Under the pieces are notes generated by a model. It made no database searches. It saw only the letters and a list, made by a program, of their open reading frames with translations, and had not been told where the DNA came from. A stretch of 52,530 nucleotides of DNA from an uncultured Bacteroidales bacterium (lineage in GTDB: Bacteria; Bacteroidota; Bacteroidia; Bacteroidales; UBA932): positions 1 to 52,530 of the forward strand of contig CAMZGD010000004.1 in NCBI GenBank assembly GCA_947306365.1. Direction: 5' to 3'. Shown here piece by piece: positions 46,827 to 52,530 of this stretch (positions are counted from its first letter, which is position 1; the number at the start of each line of letters is the position of its first letter). The translations under genes were made by a program, and so were the position numbers.

Positions 46827-49800
46827 CTATTTGATTACAAGGAAACAGATTAGCTCAAAGTCATCGAGACCAGTGATTTCTTTCGTAAACAAGGATCCTT
46901 GTACTCCTTCCAGGAAAGAATCCAGGTCGCTCTCCTCCTTCACGTTTATTATGCTGCTGATGGCATCGCCCAGCAGTTTGGAATACTGCGTCATCTTGAG
47001 CCCGTCCTTCGTCTCTTTGTTGAAAGCATGGCAAAGGGCGGTCTGCGGTGCATTCTTGCCCTTGCACAGGCTGCGGAATTTATCCAGCAGCTCTTTCGGC
47101 GCAAGATGGTTGATAACCACGGAGCCATCGCCCCGGACATATATGAGATAGAACGGATGGAGCCGGTTCTTCTTGTCTATATTGACGCCTCTGTTGCGAT
47201 TCTTGAGGACATATATCACGCCAGGCTCCGTGTATTCGTTGTGGCCAACGACAGCGTGCAGGCCGAACGGTGTGTGCTCCACATCCTCGTGCGTCTTCAT
47301 GTACTCCAGCAGATCCAGGCGGAACTCGTTGAGGCCAAGGTCCATGATGGATACGCCATTGTTCATTTCCTCGATGTCCACGACTTCCTCCTGCAGCTTC
47401 TTCAGCTGGGCCTTGCGGTACTCCAGGTCGCCTTTCTCTTCCGGAGAGATAGGGTTGTCGTCGCCAGTGGAGGTAAGAGCGGAGACCTTCATTCGAGCCT
47501 CAACGCGGCCCTTCAGATCGATATATTCGTCGAGGGTCATATCCGGCCAGTAGTTTACCAGCTGGATGACGTCGTTCTTGGAGCCGATACGGTCGATACG
47601 GCCGAAGCGCTGGATGATTCGCACCGGATTCCAGTGGATATCGTAGTTGATGAGGTAGTCGCAGTCCTGCAGGTTCTGGCCTTCGGAAATACAGTCAGTG
47701 GCGATTAGGACCTCAATCTCTTCGTTGATATTGGGATAGACGGAGGCTTTCTCTTTGGAGACCGGCGAGAAGAGTGTCAGGACTTTGTTAAAGTCCAACT
47801 TCTCGCGGAGCTTGAGCGTGCTGCGAGCCTCCACGTCACCGGTGACAAGGGCCGTATCCATCCCGTATTTCTCCTTGATGGGCCTCGCCAGGTTATCGTA
47901 AAGATAGACAGCCGTATCGGAGAATGCAGTGAAGATGATGACTTTCTTGTTGTCACCATTGATGGGATGGGTGAACTTGTTCCGAAGGTCTTCGACGAGC
48001 TGCTGCAGCTTGCTGTCGTGCTCAGGCGTGATGTCGTCCAGCATCAGTTTGGTGAGGGCTAGCTCTTCCTGGTCCCGTACCAGATATTGACGCCAGGCGG
48101 TGTAGTCCATGTCCTCAAGGGCGATCCGGTTTTTCTTGGTGCCAATGAAGGCGTCGTTGTCGGAGTCCTCGATGTCAAAGTCGTAGCCCTGGGCTTCTTC
48201 CACGTCAATGAAGGACTCGTGGTTGTCTATCCTCTCGATGGTGGAGGTAATCAGATCTAACACCCGCTGCAGAGTGAGTCGGAAGGAATTGACGGAACTC
48301 TCCAGTCGCTTGAGCATGAGGATGCACATCAAGCGGCGGATACCCATTTCTCGGCCAACCAGGGTAAGTCCGGCGCCGTGAGTTTCGGGATTGAGCTGGT
48401 ATTTTTCTGCCTTGCTGGCCAGAATGAACTCGGACGGTGTGTAGATGGCTAGGTTGAGTTTCTGGAGCTGGTTGAAAATCTCGTTGTAGTTGATGGCCGT
48501 AGGAAGGTCGGTAAGAGATGGCCGACGGGATATCGGCGGAAGCCGTGTTGGGAACTTACCTACGGCGGCGGTGTCGTAGTAGGCCTCTATATGCTTACGA
48601 CTGCGGGCAATGGTCACAGAATCCAGGACCTCAAAGAAGTCGAAACTGAGCATACCAAGCAGGCGGTCCGTTGTGCGCTCTTCGCTCGGGAGTTTTGCCC
48701 AGACGTTGTATGATTTTTGGGCCTGGCGGAAGATGTCATCGATGGAAGACTCTGTGTTGAGGAGATTATCCATGCGGCGGAAATCACCTTCATAAGCCAG
48801 CTGGAGCTGGTTCTTGAGGTCATTGAAGCGGTTGTTGACCGGCGTTGCGGAGAGCATCAGGACTTTGGTCTTGACGCCAGCGCGGATGACCTTATTCATC
48901 AAGCGGAGGTAGCGGTTCTCGCGGGGGTCTTCATCGTCATCTCCCCAGGTGAGCTTGCCACCGTTGCGGAAGTTGTGGGACTCGTCGATGACCACGAGAT
49001 CGAAGTTGCCCCAGTTGATCTTGTCGAGTGCTATGCCGTTGGAGAGGCCTCCGTTGCGGGAAAGGTCAGAGTGGAAGAGGACTGTGTACGAGAGACGATC
49101 TGCCGCAATGGGGTTGGTAATGTAATTGTTGCGGTAGGTCATCCAGTTGTCGCAGAGCTTCTTGGGGCAAAGGACCAGGACGGACTTGTTACGGGTCTCG
49201 TAGTATTTGATGACAGACAGGGCGGTGAAGGTCTTACCCAGACCGACGCTGTCGGCCAGGATGCAGCCGTTGTATTTCTCGAGTTTGGAAATGATGGCAA
49301 GGGCTGCGTCTTTCTGGAAGTCGTAGAGTTTGTTCCAGATCTTGCTGTCCTTGAAGCCGATGGCCTCGTTGGGAAGGATGTCTTCTGATATGTCCTCCAG
49401 GAATTCGTTGAAGATGTTGTAGAGGGTGACGAAATAGATGAACTCCGGGGAATTCTCGCGGTAGATGTTAGAGATGTGGTCGATGATTTCCTCGGTGACA
49501 TCGGCGAAGTCCTTCTCGTTGTTCCAAAGCTCGTTGAAGACGCGGAGGTATTGCTTTGCGTTTTCCCCATCGACTTTGTTGACGAAGTTCATCATATTGT
49601 TGCCGCGTTCACAACCCAGGTCGGTGGTGGTGAAGCCGTTGACTGGAGTGTATGTGAAGCAGCTGTCGCTCTTGACGTTAATGAAACCCTGCAGGATGTT
49701 GTTGGTGGTGTTGGACTTGAAGCGGACTTTCTGGCGTATCCATTCGGCACATTCAATGGCGATTGCTTTCTGGGTGAGCTGGTTGCGGAGACGGACTTCG

Positions 49801-50087
49801 AACTGGGAACCGTAGAGGGTGCGCTCGCGATCGATGCGGGGGATGTAGAACTCCCGGCGCTGTTTGGATTCGCGTTCCTTCAGGAAGGAAGGGGCCGTGA
49901 AGATAAAGCGGAGCTCGTCCAGGCCTTCCAGTTGTTCTCTGAGCTCATTGAATGCGTATATGGAGAAACAGGCAGAGGCTATGCTAACCTTGCTGCCTTG
50001 TCTTAGTGTCACTCGTAAATCATCGACAACTTTGTAATTGATGTTGTCGAAGAAACTACGAGTCGCTTCTTTCTTTAATACGTCCAT
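46827..50087 (-). CDS. SNF2-type helicase with degenerate PLD-like N-terminus
   Basis: A 1086-residue protein that opens the leftward run. Residues 15-165 match the PLD-like domain seen at the N-terminus of these helicases, but the HxK motif expected near ILQGFINV (131-138) is lost, so it cannot be an active phospholipase D-type nuclease. The SF2 motor follows: motif I DSVGLGKT (279-286), motif II DESH (368-371), LSATPVNN, and the helicase C domain with ATDCISEGQNLQ and QRFGRIDRIGS. It is likely a DNA translocase for the system. Promoter evidence is a TAAATTTG 27 bases before the start. Third-position GC is higher than in the PHP-ATPase gene. Confidence 0.88.
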   Translation of the reverse strand: MDVLKKEATRSFFDNINYKVVDDLRVTLRQGSKVSIASACFSIYAFNELREQLEGLDELRFIFTAPSFLKERESKQRREFYIPRIDRERTLYGSQFEVRLRNQLTQKAIAIECAEWIRQKVRFKSNTTNNILQGFINVKSDSCFTYTPVNGFTTTDLGCERGNNMMNFVNKVDGENAKQYLRVFNELWNNEKDFADVTEEIIDHISNIYRENSPEFIYFVTLYNIFNEFLEDISEDILPNEAIGFKDSKIWNKLYDFQKDAALAIISKLEKYNGCILADSVGLGKTFTALSVIKYYETRNKSVLVLCPKKLCDNWMTYRNNYITNPIAADRLSYTVLFHSDLSRNGGLSNGIALDKINWGNFDLVVIDESHNFRNGGKLTWGDDDEDPRENRYLRLMNKVIRAGVKTKVLMLSATPVNNRFNDLKNQLQLAYEGDFRRMDNLLNTESSIDDIFRQAQKSYNVWAKLPSEERTTDRLLGMLSFDFFEVLDSVTIARSRKHIEAYYDTAAVGKFPTRLPPISRRPSLTDLPTAINYNEIFNQLQKLNLAIYTPSEFILASKAEKYQLNPETHGAGLTLVGREMGIRRLMCILMLKRLESSVNSFRLTLQRVLDLITSTIERIDNHESFIDVEEAQGYDFDIEDSDNDAFIGTKKNRIALEDMDYTAWRQYLVRDQEELALTKLMLDDITPEHDSKLQQLVEDLRNKFTHPINGDNKKVIIFTAFSDTAVYLYDNLARPIKEKYGMDTALVTGDVEARSTLKLREKLDFNKVLTLFSPVSKEKASVYPNINEEIEVLIATDCISEGQNLQDCDYLINYDIHWNPVRIIQRFGRIDRIGSKNDVIQLVNYWPDMTLDEYIDLKGRVEARMKVSALTSTGDDNPISPEEKGDLEYRKAQLKKLQEEVVDIEEMNNGVSIMDLGLNEFRLDLLEYMKTHEDVEHTPFGLHAVVGHNEYTEPGVIYVLKNRNRGVNIDKKNRLHPFYLIYVRGDGSVVINHLAPKELLDKFRSLCKGKNAPQTALCHAFNKETKDGLKMTQYSKLLGDAISSIINVKEESDLDSFLEGVQGSLFTKEITGLDDFELICFLVIK

Positions 50088-50114
50088 CTTGATTTAGGAA
50101 ATGCTCCAAATGAA

Positions 50115-50122
50115 CAAATTTA
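50115..50122 (-). promoter_or_regulatory. -7 element of the defence run
   Basis: TAAATTTG on the minus strand, ending 27 bases before the helicase ATG. The -33 region is T-rich without a clean TTG at the usual spacing. Confidence 0.55.
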
Positions 50123-50162
50123 CAAAAAAGCTAGCGAAAAACTATATAATCAAAGAAAATAC

Positions 50163-50194
50163 AAAAAAACACCCCGACCCCAAAGGGGTCGAGG
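50163..50194 (-). terminator. rho-independent terminator insulating the defence run
   Basis: On the minus strand a 10-bp G/C stem with one mismatch and a 3-base loop (50172-50194) is followed by TG and seven T. It would stop transcripts arriving from the M48 side just before the helicase promoter. Confidence 0.8.
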
Positions 50195-50325
50195 CGCAGA
50201 AGAATTGCCTTGTCGGAGCCGGGCATAACGTTTTAACACCAGAACTTCGACAATTCCCCTCCACAGGCAGCGCCACGATCGCCCTCCTACATTCGGGACT
50301 CGGCAGCCAAATACATGTCGGTTGC

Positions 50326-50386
50326 TAGGGAAGAAAGTAAGGAGAAAAGTAGGGAGAAAAGTAGGGAGAAAAACTAGGGAGAAAAC
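50326..50386. repeat. 12-bp purine-rich tandem repeat, five units
   Basis: Five head-to-tail copies of TAGGGAGAAAAG with small variations; one copy is 13 bases. All purines except the first base of each unit and a C in the last two copies. Confidence 0.8.
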
Positions 50387-50500
50387 GAAACAGATCTCCG
50401 AGATTCCACCGCAAACTACTAAAGCAATATAATTCCTACCAATGGCGGCCGATGAGTAGTCTTGAAAGCCGAACGCCGGTGTGAAAAGGCGCAATGAGAC

Positions 50501-50698
50501 GTGGCGTAACAGTGGACGCGACGATTTGTGAGCGGCAGGATAAAGGCGGACAAGCGGACGCCCCGTCTCGTGACGGCGTGTGTTTGACGACCGTTAGACT
50601 CGCGTCAGCGAGGCTAAAAGGGAGGAGTTAGCCGTCAAGGGGCGGACGCGCAGTTTGCCCCTGGCGCGAACCATGAGGCGCATCCACTGTCACGCCAC
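50501..50698. repeat. 198-base element with 20-bp imperfect terminal inverted repeats
   Basis: GTGGCGTAACAGTGGACGCG at 50501-50520 matches the reverse complement of 50679-50698 at 18 of 20 positions. The interior is GC-rich and full of short hairpins. No target-site duplication is visible. It could be a MITE-like element or a structured RNA. Confidence 0.55.
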
Positions 50699-50731
50699 GC
50701 CAGAGCGCATTTCTCCCACCCCCTAATGGAA

Positions 50732-50764
50732 AAACCGGAAGAAAACCGGAAGAAAACCGGAAGA
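50732..50764. repeat. 11-bp tandem repeat, three perfect units
   Basis: AAACCGGAAGA three times without variation, purine-rich on the plus strand, about 200 bases before the M48 stop. Confidence 0.85.
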
Positions 50765-50962
50765 AATCAGCTGGAAACACAAAGCGGGAGATCAAATGAC
50801 CTCCCGCTATACGATGCCCCAAGACTACGTGGCGGAATTACTTCTAGAGCGAGGGCCTCGCGGGCGGGGACTTTTGCGCGACTCGATTACCCATCCGTAC
50901 TACGTTTTATCGTCTCACCGCAAAGATAAGGACTTTCTCGAGAATCGCAAACGATTTAATGA

Positions 50963-52195
50963 TCAATCTCCTTGCAGCGCCTTCACCCGCTCGTAGAGCG
51001 TGGGATGGGAGTATTCGGTGAAGACCACCAGGGGATGCGGTGTGAGGTTGGCCAGGGACTTGGCGCTCATCTTCTTCAGGGCCGAGGCCTCGGCCGGACC
51101 GCAGCCGTGGGCCGCGGCGAACGCGTCGGCCTGGCGCTCGTGCCGGCGGGAAATGACGTTGGTGACGATGTCGAGCAGCAGGTTGAGCGGCGTGTAGATG
51201 AGCGAGAAGACCGCCAGATTGACGTGGAACGACGGCGCCGCGCAGCCCGCGGCGGCCGCCAGGTCACCGCTTCCGATGAACAAGCTGAACAGCCAGAACA
51301 TCAGCAGATTGGTCGCAAACCCCTCCAACGAGGAAAGGATGATGTGATGCCGCTTGTAGTGCCCGATCTCGTGGGCGAGGACCCCCACGATCTCGTCGGT
51401 GGAGAGCTGCTCCATCAGCGTATCGTAGAGCACCACCCGCTTGCGACGGCCGAAACCCGTGAAGTAGGCGTTCGACTTGCTGCTGCGCTTCGACGAATCG
51501 ATGACGAAGATGTTGTCGAGCCGGAAGCCGACACGGGCCGCGAACGCCTCGATGGCCGTGCGCAACTCCCCTTCCGGCAACGGCGTCTGCTTGTTGAAGA
51601 GCGGCACGATGAGCAGCGAATAGAAATACTGCATGAACAGCGAGAACAGCGTGACCACACCCCAGGCGATGAGCCAGAACCAGCGCGGCGTCAGCGTGTA
51701 GATCCAGACACAGGCCGCCAGGACGGCGCCCAGGATCAGGACGTTCACCAGCAGGCCCTTGACCGCATCGGCCGCAAAGAGCTTCGGCGTGCTCCGGTTG
51801 AAACCGAACCGCTGCTCGATGACGAACGTGCGGTAAATGTCGAACGGCAGCGAAATGACCCACGAGATCAGGTAGAAGATGCCCCAGAACACGAGCGCCT
51901 GGACCACCGGCGAACCGCTGACCGAACGGGCCGCCGCATCGAAGACCGCGAAGCCCCCGAAAGCGAAAATGCCAAGCGTGACCAGCAGGCTCACCAGACT
52001 GGAGACCAGCGAGAACTTGCGGTTGGTCATCGCGTAGGCCTGCTGCTTCCGGTAACGGTCCGCGTCGTAGAGATCCTTCAGCAAGTCGGGAACCGGCTGC
52101 CGGGACGCCTTGATGTTGAGCAGGGTGAGACAGACCGACCAGCAGAATTCGGCCAGCACGATGGCGATGACCAGCCAGTAGAGCACCGTCGCCAT
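50963..52195 (-). CDS. M48-family integral membrane metallopeptidase (Ste24-like)
   Basis: A 410-residue multi-pass membrane protease. The zinc motif LAHEIGHYKRHH is in the expected place after a run of N-terminal transmembrane helices, and the VVLYDTL and FTEYSHPTLYERVKAL blocks fit the CAAX-protease-1/Ste24 type. The third zinc ligand is the glutamate in RRHERQADAFA. In bacteria it is thought to take part in membrane protein quality control. It starts three bases after the thioesterase stop, so the two are cotranscribed. GC-rich codon use marks return to core sequence. Confidence 0.93.
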   Translation of the reverse strand: MATVLYWLVIAIVLAEFCWSVCLTLLNIKASRQPVPDLLKDLYDADRYRKQQAYAMTNRKFSLVSSLVSLLVTLGIFAFGGFAVFDAAARSVSGSPVVQALVFWGIFYLISWVISLPFDIYRTFVIEQRFGFNRSTPKLFAADAVKGLLVNVLILGAVLAACVWIYTLTPRWFWLIAWGVVTLFSLFMQYFYSLLIVPLFNKQTPLPEGELRTAIEAFAARVGFRLDNIFVIDSSKRSSKSNAYFTGFGRRKRVVLYDTLMEQLSTDEIVGVLAHEIGHYKRHHIILSSLEGFATNLLMFWLFSLFIGSGDLAAAAGCAAPSFHVNLAVFSLIYTPLNLLLDIVTNVISRRHERQADAFAAAHGCGPAEASALKKMSAKSLANLTPHPLVVFTEYSHPTLYERVKALQGD

Positions 52196-52198
52196 GGC

Positions 52199-52530
52199 CT
52201 ATTCCGCAGGAAGCTGGTCCTTGAACTGGGGATAGCGCTCCGCGATCCGGACCGCCCGGCCCTCCTTGTCGAGGAAGCAGTGGAGCGACCAGCCTTCGAA
52301 GACATCCTGCCCGCCGCAGCGCATCCGGTAGCCGATCTTCAGCTTGAGCAGCGACATCTCCAGGATGAAGACCTCGACCTCGATCACGTCGTCGAACGTC
52401 GTCGAATGGAGATAGCGGCCCTCCACGGCCATCACCGGCGAGACGATACCGTCGGCCTCGATGCGCGCGAAACTGGCGCCGATGGCGTCGAGATACGCCA
52501 CACGCGCCTCTTCCATGATGCGGATGTAGT
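52199..52530 (-). CDS. 4HBT/YbgC-type acyl-CoA thioesterase, 5' end outside the window
   Basis: The open frame continues past the window edge (YIRIMEEARVAYLDAIG precedes and includes the first internal Met), so the true start is beyond 52530. The EEARVAYLDAIG helix, HSTTFDDVIEVEV strand and WSLHCFLDKEGRAVRI strand are hot-dog-fold features of the YbgC/4HBT group, which hydrolyse acyl-CoA or acyl-ACP thioesters. The catalytic Asp in the GHVNN-like motif would lie just outside the window. Upstream partner of the M48 gene. Confidence 0.8.
   Translation of the reverse strand, partial: YIRIMEEARVAYLDAIGASFARIEADGIVSPVMAVEGRYLHSTTFDDVIEVEVFILEMSLLKLKIGYRMRCGGQDVFEGWSLHCFLDKEGRAVRIAERYPQFKDQLPAE

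Larger units (their letters stand above)
50195..50962. other. gene-free, repeat-rich spacer
   Basis: Over 750 bases without a convincing gene on either strand. It contains two different purine-rich tandem repeats, a 20-bp inverted repeat enclosing several small hairpins (CTCGC/GCGAG at 50600-50612, GGCTAA/TTAGCC at 50612-50633, AGGGGC/GCCCCT at 50638-50662), and an AGCGGGAG/CTCCCGCT hairpin at 50783-50808 followed on the minus strand by TTTGTG, which may end the M48 transcript. It marks the right edge of the accessory region. Confidence 0.6.

Noticed and set aside
31546-50087. BREX or DISARM locus
   Set aside because: No PglZ, BrxC, DrmA or DrmB-like protein was recognised. The methyltransferase and nuclease are of type III Mod/Res form.
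50320-50328. TCGGTTGC match to the RAYT hairpin stem
   Set aside because: There is no complementary arm nearby, so it does not form the hairpin and is probably chance.
50150-50494. 114-residue leftward frame upstream of the helicase
   Set aside because: It runs through the terminator hairpin and the 12-bp tandem repeat and shows no protein-like features.
50326-50764. Possible CRISPR array in the tandem-repeat area
   Set aside because: Units are 11-13 bases, contiguous and without spacers; no cas genes are nearby.

Overview
The window comes from a GC-rich member of the Bacteroidales (Bacteroidota). The evidence is the Bacteroidota promoter form (TTG at -33, about 20 bp, then TAnnTTTG at -7) in front of many genes, a gut-type glycosidase set (GH36, GH92), and housekeeping genes (gyrA, clpC, M48 protease) of the type seen in this order. 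Genus cannot be fixed from the sequence alone. No tRNA, rRNA, CRISPR array, integrase or replication origin was recognised.

Layout. 1-7.7 kb is core metabolism: the 3' end of an alpha-galactosidase, an EamA transporter, a leftward operon (M28 peptidase, carbonic anhydrase, GH92 mannosidase, Nudix hydrolase), and a rightward pseudouridine-salvage pair (PfkB kinase, PsuG). 7.8-9.0 kb is a REP-associated tyrosine transposase (RAYT) gene framed by two hairpins with the same stem. 9.0-20.8 kb is core: clpC, divergent gyrA-TPR, then a leftward set (methylthioadenosine deaminase, purine nucleoside phosphorylase, mtnA, metallo-beta-lactamase-fold hydrolase), then a small membrane protein and an NlpC/P60-LysM hydrolase. 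21.0-23.8 kb is an ADP-ribose-themed locus: ADP-ribosylglycohydrolase and a von Willebrand A/macro-like fusion, divergent from an NrtR-type Nudix regulator, with two copies of one palindrome placed on the promoters between them.

24.0-27.2 kb is a graveyard of accessory genes: a small DUF5053 operon, a RhuM-Fic gene with an out-of-frame internal deletion, an XRE antitoxin next to a truncated AbiEii toxin, a damaged exonuclease and an ATPase tail. 27.3-31.5 kb holds two AT-rich rightward candidate defence genes: a nuclease-winged helix-PIN protein and an OLD-family ATPase-TOPRIM protein. 31.5-50.1 kb is a leftward run of 12 genes with mostly tiny gaps or overlaps: degenerate-PLD/SNF2 helicase, DUF4391 protein, small wHTH-membrane protein, type III Mod methyltransferase, PHP-ATPase, AlbA_2-ATPase, type III Res, McrB with two EVE-like domains, McrC, a nucleoside deoxyribosyltransferase-like protein and two hypothetical proteins. 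This is the most likely place for an undescribed composite defence system: a type III restriction-modification pair interrupted by two ATPase modules and followed by a modification-dependent McrBC pair. 50.1-50.96 kb is a gene-free, repeat-rich spacer. The window ends in core sequence again (M48 protease, thioesterase).

All functions are inferred from motifs read by eye. No database search was run.
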